Positions 16,637-23,807 of a DNA stretch of 64,000 bases are shown piece after piece; the stretch's first letter is position 1; every line of letters starts with the position of its first letter. Both the position numbers and the translations under genes were made by a program. The stretch is from positions 1-64,000 of IMG/VR virus record IMGVR_UViG_3300023273_000812, one strand, 5' to 3'. The notes under the pieces were generated by a model. That model was not told the origin of the DNA and searched no databases. It saw nothing but the letters and a program-made list of their open reading frames with translations. The DNA is from a virus.

Positions 16637-17801
16637 TGTGTACCTTTTTACATACAGGACATTCACCTAACTCACCAAGAGTATCCTGTATAAAACCTTG
16701 TACTTTATGATACTGTATCTCACACTCTTGTATAGAGTGTTGTTGTGTATTTATTTGTGTTTGTACACTCTTAAGTTGTTCACTTAACTTAAGTACTTTA
16801 CTTAAAGTACTTTGTATTTTTAATAACTTTGTACTATCTGGTAACTCTGGTATGTCTTGTTGATAAGTGTCCACTAAGTCCACACATTGGACATATCTAG
16901 TGTTTAAGGCTTGTACCCTTTGTATCTTACTTACAAGTTGTGTAAAGTCTGTTGTGGGTACTTGTACCTCTTTTAAACCACTATACTTATTCAAAGTACT
17001 TTTACAATTGTTTTGTCTTGTAAGTAGTTGTCCTACTTTAGTTAAACCTAAATGTAATCTTTCGACTTTACTTTTATCTGGTATTGTTAAACCTTCTAAG
17101 TCTTTATACTGTTCTACAACCTGTTTACAAGAGTTATACTTATCTTGTAAATCCTGTACTTGTGTAATTGTAGTTTGTATCTTTTGTAGTTTAAGTTGTA
17201 ACAGTTCCAAGCCTTCAAACATACTTTCAAGAGTATCAAAGCCTTTATACACTTGTAAGGCTTCTTCTTGTTTAACTAAGTCTTGTTCTCTTACTTTTAA
17301 CTCACTAGTTACAGATCGTTTATCCTTTTCCGCTAGCCTTAAAGCATTATTTAAACGACCTACCTTTTCAACATCAGATAAGGCTTCTCCTAATACAGCA
17401 CCTGTTTCGTTTACAAGAAATAAAGTTCCTTGGAACTGTTTTGCTATCTGTGGCCAGATTACAGTATTACCGGCTTGAATCGGTTTAACACCTAAATCAT
17501 TTAGTTCTTCAGGAACACCTCGTCCTACAGTTTCTAACTTATAACCATTAATAGTATAAGCGTTTACTTTAGGTCCCTTTTCCCAAGTTACAGTTTGACC
17601 ATCTTCAAACTCTAAGTCTACTGTTAACTGCTTCTGTCCATGACGAACTAAAGGGCCACTAGGAGAGTTTTCAAACACACCCCTAATAGCCCTCATTAAC
17701 GCCGTCTTACCAGAGTTGTTGGGACCTGTAACTACTGTTAGACCATTAATGTCTAGTGTTACATCTTTAAGGCTTTGGAAATTCTGTACTCTAACTTTCA
17801 T
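16629..17801 (-). CDS. sbcC: SbcC/Rad50 N-terminal half (Walker A, coiled coil, zinc hook)
   Basis: A 390-residue protein. Residues 1-150 form the N-terminal lobe of an SMC-like ATPase: MKVRVQNFQSLKDVTLDI, Walker A GPNNSGKTALM (about residues 26-36) and a Q-loop region. Residues 155-375 are coiled coil with three loose repeats. The protein ends six residues after a zinc-hook CPVC (C381, C384). There is no signature motif, Walker B or H-loop. Those lie in the separate plus-strand protein at 40818-41474, so the ATPase is split at the hook. SbcD/Mre11 follows with an eight-base overlap. The promoter-like motif at 17807-17838 is so close to the ATG that the transcript could be leaderless. Confidence 0.9.
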   Translation of the reverse strand: MKVRVQNFQSLKDVTLDINGLTVVTGPNNSGKTALMRAIRGVFENSPSGPLVRHGQKQLTVDLEFEDGQTVTWEKGPKVNAYTINGYKLETVGRGVPEELNDLGVKPIQAGNTVIWPQIAKQFQGTLFLVNETGAVLGEALSDVEKVGRLNNALRLAEKDKRSVTSELKVREQDLVKQEEALQVYKGFDTLESMFEGLELLQLKLQKIQTTITQVQDLQDKYNSCKQVVEQYKDLEGLTIPDKSKVERLHLGLTKVGQLLTRQNNCKSTLNKYSGLKEVQVPTTDFTQLVSKIQRVQALNTRYVQCVDLVDTYQQDIPELPDSTKLLKIQSTLSKVLKLSEQLKSVQTQINTQQHSIQECEIQYHKVQGFIQDTLGELGECPVCKKVHND

Positions 17802-17806
17802 AATAT

Positions 17807-17838
17807 ATAGTACAATATAAGTACTAAAAGTTAGAGGG
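17807..17838 (-). promoter_or_regulatory. Putative phage promoter of the SbcC-N operon
   Basis: On the minus strand: CCCTCTAAC, 15 bases, TGTACTAT. The downstream box ends only about five bases before the ATG at 17801, and no Shine-Dalgarno fits between them. Confidence 0.5.
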
Positions 17839-17848
17839 TTATTCTAAT

Positions 17849-18388
17849 TTATCTTGTCCCAGGTATTAGTTTAAGGAACTTAGGGTCGTCCATTAGTTTC
17901 TTTAAAATAGGCTCTAACCTTGTTAAGTTTTTCTCAAAAGTAGTATCAATAAAGTCCAACATATCGTCGTAAGACATCTCTAATACATCTGTGGATACTA
18001 CGGGTACTTTTCTGTTTAGGATTTGAGTTTGTACAAACTCAAAGGCCTTATTATTACCTCTCCAAGATCCAGCAGAAGAAGGATTGATTGTATACATAAC
18101 ACCATTACCTGTAAGTTTTACACCTGTATGTAACTCTCCATCCCTAATGATAGCGGTTGGCTCTAAAGACACATATAAACCAAAGTTGGTAGACATCCAT
18201 TCCATATAGGTAGATTCTAACTCTGTATTTTTAATTTCTATTAACTGTGTAAGTCTGTAATTGTATACCGCGGAATTAAAAACATCCCTTTCCTGTTTTG
18301 TTAAAGGTAAAGAATCCGCTAACACAATTGCTTGTGTTACTAAGGAATCGTCTTCTTTTTCTACTAAATCCAATAACTTATGTAACAT
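17849..18388 (-). CDS. Family A paralogue
   Basis: A 179-residue protein; GGGAG precedes the ATG. N-terminal helix pair LLDLVEKEDDSLVTQAIVLADSL is the family A motif. A beta-rich centre (YVSLEPTAIIRDGELHTGVK) and a helical C-terminus (DDMLDFIDTTFEKNLTRLEP) follow. It is the third of three tandem paralogues (19017, 18418, 17849 in transcription order). No active-site motif seen. Tandem duplication with strong divergence suggests a function that benefits from variety, such as host-interaction or internal virion proteins. This is speculative. Confidence 0.8.
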   Translation of the reverse strand: MLHKLLDLVEKEDDSLVTQAIVLADSLPLTKQERDVFNSAVYNYRLTQLIEIKNTELESTYMEWMSTNFGLYVSLEPTAIIRDGELHTGVKLTGNGVMYTINPSSAGSWRGNNKAFEFVQTQILNRKVPVVSTDVLEMSYDDMLDFIDTTFEKNLTRLEPILKKLMDDPKFLKLIPGTR

Positions 18389-18417
18389 TGTCTTATACTC
18401 CCTTTATTAAACTAAGA

Positions 18418-19014
18418 CTATTTACACAAAGGTGTAGCCTTATTTAATCGTGTCAGTTTAGGGTCCATTGCTAAGAACTTGGTTTTAAGGTGAACCTTAG
18501 CAGATATGTCATTCCAATAGTGTTCCACTACATCTTCCACTTTATCCCAAGTATCGTCTACTGTGGTATCTATAGTTAGTTCCTTAAAGACACCTTTAAG
18601 TTCTTTCTCTGCATACTTAAATGCCTTGTTACCGATAGAGCTTTGATAGTACCAGTTACCGTTCTTAGGGCAAAAGTAGATCATGTCGTCAAACCTTATA
18701 CCCACACGAATAATGTTTGGGGCAATACTTACAGGCTCGATTTGGAAACTGAATGAGTAAGAGTCACTTTTACTCCCATCAGCAAAACCTAAACCTGGAT
18801 TTTGTATACTGCGACCAACACTAACATAGTCATTAGAACCCCAACCATTAAAGAATATGTTGGGTAGCACTAAGGCAATCTCTGTTTCCAACGCATAAAT
18901 CTCTTGGGCATTAAGACCTACTAAGTACATAAGTTCTTTTACTTGTTCAATGTAAGCGAGGTTACCTGTTTCAACAAGTCTCATTAACTTTATTGCGTCT
19001 TCTGATAATCTCAT
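18418..19014 (-). CDS. Family A paralogue
   Basis: A 198-residue protein starting two bases after the upstream stop, with AGGA inside the preceding stop region, so translation is probably coupled. The N-terminus (LSEDAIKLMRLVETGN...EQVKELMYLVGLNAQE) aligns with that of 19017 (LSEDAQKLKDLITNGN). The C-terminal helical segment (WDKVEDVVEHYWNDISAK) matches those of 17849 and 19017. Beta-rich middle region. Function unknown. Confidence 0.8.
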   Translation of the reverse strand: MRLSEDAIKLMRLVETGNLAYIEQVKELMYLVGLNAQEIYALETEIALVLPNIFFNGWGSNDYVSVGRSIQNPGLGFADGSKSDSYSFSFQIEPVSIAPNIIRVGIRFDDMIYFCPKNGNWYYQSSIGNKAFKYAEKELKGVFKELTIDTTVDDTWDKVEDVVEHYWNDISAKVHLKTKFLAMDPKLTRLNKATPLCK

Positions 19015-19016
19015 TC

Positions 19017-19589
19017 TTAAAATCCTGCGTAGGATCTAAAAGCCGATTGATTAACCCATCTTTGGGCTTCCCCTGCTAAACGGTTAATACGATTACGAAA
19101 GTATCTTTCTGCATACTTAACAAAGTCTTCGTATTCTGTATCCCACTTAACTTCAAACAAACCAGGTCCTAACTTTTTGTTAAGAACCTTAATAGCAAAA
19201 TCATCGGCTCTTTTATTGACATTAGTTTCATTGTTAGAACGAAAAGGTCCTACAGTAGATCCTCCCTCAAATACAGGCTGAACCTTAATTAAAGGCATGT
19301 TTGGATTAGGGTAGAAACCACCAACATAAACAGGAAACATATATTCATACTCATCGTCGTCTGTTCGGATTACAAGAACATCTTGTAAGTCATACCGACC
19401 ATAGTCGTCCCAAATCATTTCAGTGAAAGCTATCTTTTTCCAATCTACGATAAGTTCCTTAATGTACTGTTCTTCATCTCTAGGCAACTGTATGTCTTCT
19501 AATAAAAGAACAGCCTGATTTACAAACGTTTCATTACCATTAGTAATTAAGTCTTTAAGTTTTTGAGCGTCTTCTGATAAGTTACGCAT
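19017..19589 (-). CDS. Family A paralogue
   Basis: A 190-residue protein with GGAG before the ATG. The N-terminus (LSEDAQKLKDLITNGN, FVNQAVLLLEDIQL) is family A; the C-terminal helix (EYEDFVKYAERYFRNRINRL) matches its neighbours. The 5' flank (terminator hairpin, TTATTATGGAGAAACT, ATG) is an almost exact copy of that of the next upstream gene (19659-20084) although the proteins differ. This points to cassette-like duplication. Function unknown. Confidence 0.8.
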   Translation of the reverse strand: MRNLSEDAQKLKDLITNGNETFVNQAVLLLEDIQLPRDEEQYIKELIVDWKKIAFTEMIWDDYGRYDLQDVLVIRTDDDEYEYMFPVYVGGFYPNPNMPLIKVQPVFEGGSTVGPFRSNNETNVNKRADDFAIKVLNKKLGPGLFEVKWDTEYEDFVKYAERYFRNRINRLAGEAQRWVNQSAFRSYAGF

Positions 19590-19602
19590 AGTTTCTCCAT
19601 AA

Positions 19603-19639
19603 TAAAAAAGGATGTGTTTTAAACAAAAAACACATCCTT
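19603..19639 (-). terminator. Terminator, duplicated cassette copy 1
   Basis: A 13-base stem (AAGGATGTGTTTT / AAAACACATCCTT) followed on the minus strand by TTTTTATT and then directly by the ribosome site of the gene at 19589. The same hairpin and flanks recur at 20103-20132. Confidence 0.8.
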
Positions 19640-19658
19640 ATATACAATTTATTGCTAC

Positions 19659-20084
19659 TTACATTGCAGGTGTATAGATTGTAGTGTAAACAGTCACAAC
19701 ACCTTTTCTAGTAGTTTCTTCAATGTTTTTTAAGTCCCATTCGGCACCATAAACTTTATCCAACCATTTTGAAACAGGTCCCCAAATTGAGTGTGCATGG
19801 TCCAGCAATACCTCGTCCCACAAGTCATAATCTTCTTCTTCTAACATAATTAATTCTTGGTGTTGTTGGGGTGTCAGTTTCTTAGATAACTCAAGATCTA
19901 GTTGTCCCTTATATTCATCTTGCTCTACTTTAATACCTCGAAAATTCTTTTCTAAGGCTTTGATAAGTTCAGGCATATCAAACTTATCGAAGTTACCGGC
20001 TTGTTTAGTTGAAAGGGCTTCTACTTCTTGTTTAAGACTAGCTACTTGGTTAGCCAATCTTTTTAGGGTTTGTTTATTAGTCAT
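19659..20084 (-). CDS. Leader-bearing coiled-coil protein
   Basis: A 141-residue protein. I chose the ATG at 20084 (GGAGAAACT upstream); a frame from 20126 would read through the terminator hairpin. The N-terminus (QTLKRLANQVASLKQEVEAL) is a basic amphipathic or coiled-coil helix ending STKQAG, similar in character to the family B leaders. The body is acidic (TPQQHQELIMLEEEDYDLWD) and ends in beta strands (GVVTVYTTIYTPAM). No enzymatic motif. It lies between RecA and the family A cluster, with a terminator on each side. Confidence 0.75.
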   Translation of the reverse strand: MTNKQTLKRLANQVASLKQEVEALSTKQAGNFDKFDMPELIKALEKNFRGIKVEQDEYKGQLDLELSKKLTPQQHQELIMLEEEDYDLWDEVLLDHAHSIWGPVSKWLDKVYGAEWDLKNIEETTRKGVVTVYTTIYTPAM

Positions 20085-20097
20085 AGTTTCTCCATAA

Positions 20098-20132
20098 TAA
20101 AAAAGGATGTGTTTAAACATAAACACATCCTT
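20098..20132 (-). terminator. Terminator, duplicated cassette copy 2
   Basis: A 12-base stem (AAGGATGTGTTT / AAACACATCCTT) followed by TTTTTTATT on the minus strand, downstream of recA (stop at 20156). It nearly repeats the hairpin at 19603-19639 with shared flanks. Confidence 0.85.
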
Positions 20133-20155
20133 ATATACAATTTATTGAAAATGTT

Positions 20156-21364
20156 TTAGAGATCTAAATCGTCTAAATCACTTAAAACATTATCGATGTC
20201 ATTACCTGCCGTATCTTCCTCTTCGTCTTCATCTGTAAAGTTATCTGCGGCCCCTGTACCCAATAATGGTAAGACAGTGTTACGCAAAGATAAGTAGTCG
20301 TCTTCAGATTGTATTAAGTGTGTTCTTAAACGCTCTGTACCTTGTAGTTTTAACGGACCACTTGGACAAGTTTCCCAAGTTAACCAAGAACCACCTTTCT
20401 TAATAATACCGTGAGCAATGGCAATTTCCATCATAGTACGAACATTGTCAATACCTTCACCCCAACGAATATAAAAGATCTCTTGACGACCTTGGGATCG
20501 TGACATCTTACACTTAACGGCTTCCACTTTAATAATACCACCCACAACACGTTCATCTGTTTTATGAGTAAGTTTATTGTGTTCCTTAGCCTTTTCGTTT
20601 TGTACACGCCGTAATTCCAATCTAACAGAAGAATAAAACTTCCAAGCATTTCCACCTTGTGGTTTACTTTGTTTACCCATACTGTTCATTGTAGCACGGA
20701 TCTGTGAGATACCAATAATAGCAGTTCCAGTCTTAGCGATAACTTTCTTTAAGTTAGGTAGTTCCTGTGACCATACAGATTGTAACTCACCAATCTTACC
20801 TTGCTCTGCTACATCCAAGGCGTCTCGTTCAGATAGTCTTCTTGGAATAGCGGCTCCCACAGAGTCAAACACAATAATGTCAACACCAGCAGCGGCGTAT
20901 GCCATTGCATACTTAATACCATCTTCTAAAGACTCTGGTTGTAATAACTCAAAACGATCAGGGTCTGTAATAGGAACACCAAGTGCCATTGCATAATCAG
21001 GAACAATGTCGTTTTCCCAATCAATGTAAAGTGCGGAACCACCTTCAGCACAAACACGAGCACATGCTTCCAAACATAAAGTAGTTTTACCAGCCGACTC
21101 ATGTCCCCATACTTGGGTAACACGACCACGAGGAAAACCTGGACAAGGGGCTACACCAAACTTATTAGGTTCACCTCCAATAAGATAATCTACTACATCT
21201 GAACCACTACTAATGTGAGGTAAGGATTCTTTTAATGCGTCATCATCCAAGGCTACACGAATACTGGTAAAGTCCTTACCAGCTTTCTTTTTTAAGTATT
21301 CACGAGCGGCTGCAAGTGGGTTAGACCCACCACTTTGTATTTCACTTTTAGCTTTCTTAGCCAT
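20156..21364 (-). CDS. recA: RecA/UvsX-type recombinase
   Basis: A 402-residue protein from the ATG at 21364 (GGAGAAATAACT upstream); an upstream frame to 21409 has no ribosome site. RecA core: Walker A GHESAGKTTL (residues 87-96), Walker B VDIIVFDSVGA, and loop 2 region IIGISQIRATMNSM followed by QGGNAWKFYSSVRLELRR. It forms filaments on ssDNA for strand exchange. The C-terminus is strongly acidic (TDEDEEEDTAGNDIDNVLSD) and ends DIDNVLSDLDDLDL, a tail shared with the ssDNA-binding protein (22108) and the UvsY-like protein (23019). Flanked by RuvC-like and gp32-like genes in a T4-like recombination cluster. Confidence 0.93.
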   Translation of the reverse strand: MAKKAKSEIQSGGSNPLAAAREYLKKKAGKDFTSIRVALDDDALKESLPHISSGSDVVDYLIGGEPNKFGVAPCPGFPRGRVTQVWGHESAGKTTLCLEACARVCAEGGSALYIDWENDIVPDYAMALGVPITDPDRFELLQPESLEDGIKYAMAYAAAGVDIIVFDSVGAAIPRRLSERDALDVAEQGKIGELQSVWSQELPNLKKVIAKTGTAIIGISQIRATMNSMGKQSKPQGGNAWKFYSSVRLELRRVQNEKAKEHNKLTHKTDERVVGGIIKVEAVKCKMSRSQGRQEIFYIRWGEGIDNVRTMMEIAIAHGIIKKGGSWLTWETCPSGPLKLQGTERLRTHLIQSEDDYLSLRNTVLPLLGTGAADNFTDEDEEEDTAGNDIDNVLSDLDDLDL

Positions 21365-21393
21365 AGTTATTTCTCCACATAGAGTTGTTAGTT

Positions 21394-22038
21394 TTATTTT
21401 TGTGACCAAAGGAAGAACCGATCTTCTTCTCTATACATCATCCCAGTACGAACAGTTTTACCCGCTTTCTTACCACGAGAAAAAGTATGTTCCTTAGTAA
21501 AGTACTTCTTTTCAACTGAGTTTAATAGGCTTTCTGTAGTGTTTCCTAAATAAAAATTCCAGAATGAAGCCGACAATCTAGCAACATGATAAGCGTCGGC
21601 TTCATTGTGATTTATTCTACCAAAACCACCGTCTACTTTAGCCGCTTCACACATATCCATTTTATCCATAGCCCAACCTTTAGGTCTATCTATTAGTAAA
21701 CGAGCATATGCTTTAACTTGTAAAGGTGACCAGAATACAACATCACACTTAGTATCTTTCAAAGCCTCACAACAAAACAAGAAAAGACCATACATTCCTT
21801 CTGACCAAAGATTATTAAAGACTGGAAACTCAATACCAACATAGTCTGGTTCGTATTGTTCAATTAAGTCTTTAAGGTGTTGTCTTTGATGTTTATATCT
21901 TTCTATAAACTCCATCTTAGCCTGAGTCTTAATAAGACCCTTTGCTACACAACGACTTTTATCTCCAGAAGGTTTATCTGTATCTATAATAGCCCAACCA
22001 AAGTTAGTAAGAGAAGGGTCAAGTCCAAGTACTTTCAT
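21394..22038 (-). CDS. RuvC-like Holliday-junction resolvase
   Basis: A 214-residue RNase H-fold protein. Motifs: LGLDPSLTNFGWAIID (first catalytic Asp), DYVGIEFPVF (Glu) and HNEADAYHVA (C-terminal acidic residues), as in RuvC and related phage resolvases. I chose the ATG at 22038 (AGGTG upstream) because the conserved strand starts there; the frame to 22080 runs into the terminator. The basic C-terminus (FSRGKKAGKTVRTG) suits DNA binding. The expected role is resolving or trimming branched replication intermediates before packaging. Placed between recA and the ssDNA-binding gene. Confidence 0.87.
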   Translation of the reverse strand: MKVLGLDPSLTNFGWAIIDTDKPSGDKSRCVAKGLIKTQAKMEFIERYKHQRQHLKDLIEQYEPDYVGIEFPVFNNLWSEGMYGLFLFCCEALKDTKCDVVFWSPLQVKAYARLLIDRPKGWAMDKMDMCEAAKVDGGFGRINHNEADAYHVARLSASFWNFYLGNTTESLLNSVEKKYFTKEHTFSRGKKAGKTVRTGMMYREEDRFFLWSQK

Positions 22039-22051
22039 GTTTACACCTACA

Positions 22052-22085
22052 AATAAAAATAGGGTGGATTTAACACCCACCCTAT
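22052..22085 (-). terminator. Rho-independent terminator after the ssDNA-binding gene
   Basis: Stem ATAGGGTGG / CCACCCTAT followed on the minus strand by TTTTATTTG, 23 bases past the stop at 22108. Confidence 0.85.
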
Positions 22086-22107
22086 CAACCTATTAACTCA
22101 AACTACA

Positions 22108-22827
22108 TTACAGAATGTCAGACAACAAGTTATCCACATCAGATGAAGTATGAGATCCAGTTGGAGTATCCAAAGTTTCACCCAAGGCTTCACGAACTTG
22201 ATCTGTAGTCATATCACGAGCCAAGTCTCTTTGAAGACCCTCTGCTACACGATTCACATCAGCCAAAATCTGACGACCAACTTCTTGTAATTTAGCATTT
22301 TCTGAGTTCAACAATTTCATAAACAAGTTTTCCCCTTCTGGAGTAAAAGTAAGTTTTTGAAACTGTGCGTCAGAACAAGCCATACTCAAGTCATGTTTAG
22401 TAAGAGGGAATCTTTTGTGATTTCTACCAATCTCTTTGTACTTATCTGCACTAAAGATCCAAGGAGAAACATTCCATCCCTTACCAGATTTAAACGCACT
22501 TACATCCAAGTCACCATCTTTGTCTGTTGGCCACACACAAATAATAGTCGCAATAGTTTGTTTAGGCTGTGAACCCAACAAGTCAATCATTGCAGCACGA
22601 TTAGAATCTTTAATCAAAACATATCCAACACCGTTTTTATAGATACGCTCACAACCAGTAAAACGTGGTGAACTGTCTTCTGTAGGCATACCATTATCAT
22701 CAGTGTTTGTTAACCAAACAAAAGATGCACGGTAAGTACGGTTTGACTCAGCTTTGAATCGTTCAGTTTTTTTGCCAATGCGGGAATCACCCTCGCCAAT
22801 TGTAAAGTCTAAAAATCCATCAGACAT
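22108..22827 (-). CDS. gp32-like single-stranded DNA-binding protein
   Basis: A 239-residue protein with TTTGGAG before the ATG. The assignment rests on context (between RuvC/RecA and the recombination genes), size, aromatic- and basic-rich core (YRASFVWLTN, GKGWNVSPWIFSADKYKEIG) and the C-terminus SSDVDNLLSDIL. That end closely resembles the acidic tail of T4 gp32, which recruits replication and recombination partners. The zinc site of T4 gp32 is not obvious. The gene has its own promoter-like motif with a 74-base leader and its own terminator, as expected for an abundant protein. It could also be a divergent OB-fold protein of another family. Confidence 0.75.
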   Translation of the reverse strand: MSDGFLDFTIGEGDSRIGKKTERFKAESNRTYRASFVWLTNTDDNGMPTEDSSPRFTGCERIYKNGVGYVLIKDSNRAAMIDLLGSQPKQTIATIICVWPTDKDGDLDVSAFKSGKGWNVSPWIFSADKYKEIGRNHKRFPLTKHDLSMACSDAQFQKLTFTPEGENLFMKLLNSENAKLQEVGRQILADVNRVAEGLQRDLARDMTTDQVREALGETLDTPTGSHTSSDVDNLLSDIL

Positions 22828-22900
22828 AATTTACTCCAAATAGTAGCGGGTTTAATGTTTGTGACTATATTGTCGGAAAAGTTTATTGTGCTACTGAATA

Positions 22901-22932
22901 TATATACTTACAAGAAAACTATTTGTATAGGG
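22901..22932 (-). promoter_or_regulatory. Putative phage promoter of the ssDNA-binding gene
   Basis: Minus strand CCCTATACA, 15 bases, AGTATATA, 74 bases upstream of the ATG at 22827. The longest leader among the copies, leaving room for translational control. Confidence 0.6.
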
Positions 22933-22954
22933 TAAAGTCGAAACTTTTTTACTT

Positions 22955-22998
22955 TTAAAATTAAAAAACCCACTGGTCTACTTACACCAGTGGGTTTT
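22955..22998 (-). terminator. Strong rho-independent terminator
   Basis: A 13-base stem (AAAACCCACTGGT / ACCAGTGGGTTTT) followed on the minus strand by TTAATTTTAAAAG. It lies 21 bases past the stop of the gene at 23019 and separates it from the promoter at 22901-22932. Confidence 0.9.
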
Positions 22999-23018
22999 AG
23001 GGACATTTAGGGGAAGCT

Positions 23019-23804
23019 TTAGTTTAGTAAACTGTCTAACAAGTCGTCTATATCTGTATTAGACTTTCTAATTTGGGGTTCATTACTTGTAGCCTCTACA
23101 ATCGCTTTTACAGGCGTTTCTTCTTCTACAGTAGTGTCTACACTGACACTCTCTAACTCTTGTAGGAAATCGTCCATATCCTCTCCTAAGGACTCTTTTA
23201 CAATGTTAGTATTAGTTGTCGTTCTTTGTCCTGAAAACATCTCATGTAACTGTTTTACAGTAGTGTGTCCTTCCTTCTTAGGCTCTTCCTTTTCTACTTG
23301 TCCAAACTTCTTATTACCCCAACGACCCCCTAAGGAGATTTCTTCCTGACACAATCTAATCTGGTCTTTAAGTCTAGACTGTGTGTCTTTAAGGTCAGAC
23401 TTCTTAGACTTAACTACTACAATAATAGCCTCTAAGTCGGACAAAGCACTTTCACATTTAGAAACTTCTTCTACTTCGGATCTTAACTTCATAGATGCAA
23501 TAGCATCTCGATCAGCCACATTTCGACCAGCCCTAACTTCTGGGTCATTAGCCAAAAGATGTTTCTTACCTAAGTCCAAGTTTAACTGTGCGGCTCTGTT
23601 GGCCGACTTGTATTTCTGTACCCACAAAGACACTTTTAAAAATAAAGCCTCACACTCACTTTGGTATTGTCTTACTTCTGCGATCTTTTGATTAAGTCTT
23701 TTAGGACCATAGATAAGTGGGTTTTCGTCTAGTTCAACTTCCATATCCATTAACTGGTTAAAGATGTTGGTTACAATGTTTTGGTCAATAGAAGGTAGTT
23801 CCAT
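23019..23804 (-). CDS. Candidate recombination mediator (UvsY-like), acidic tail
   Basis: A 261-residue protein. Residues 30-150 are helical (FLKVSLWVQKYKSANRAAQL, ASMKLRSEVEEVSKCESALS, LEAIIVVVKSKKSDLKD), a layout similar to T4 UvsY, which loads the recombinase onto gp32-coated DNA. A linker of about 90 residues leads to a C-terminal tip NTDIDDLLDSLLN, matching the tails of RecA and the gp32-like protein. Overall sequence identity to UvsY is not evident to me, so the call rests on helix layout, tail and position. GGAG precedes the ATG, three bases after the helicase stop. Confidence 0.55.
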   Translation of the reverse strand: MELPSIDQNIVTNIFNQLMDMEVELDENPLIYGPKRLNQKIAEVRQYQSECEALFLKVSLWVQKYKSANRAAQLNLDLGKKHLLANDPEVRAGRNVADRDAIASMKLRSEVEEVSKCESALSDLEAIIVVVKSKKSDLKDTQSRLKDQIRLCQEEISLGGRWGNKKFGQVEKEEPKKEGHTTVKQLHEMFSGQRTTTNTNIVKESLGEDMDDFLQELESVSVDTTVEEETPVKAIVEATSNEPQIRKSNTDIDDLLDSLLN

Positions 23805-23807
23805 TGT

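Noticed and set aside
16867-17478. 203-codon plus-strand frame
   Set aside because: Antisense to the SbcC N-half, whose motifs are clear; composition is that of a complementary shadow with no ribosome site.
20098-20146. TATATAC near the duplicated terminators as further promoter copies
   Set aside because: The box is present but the CCCTATAA partner at 15 bases is missing; it belongs to the repeated terminator cassette.
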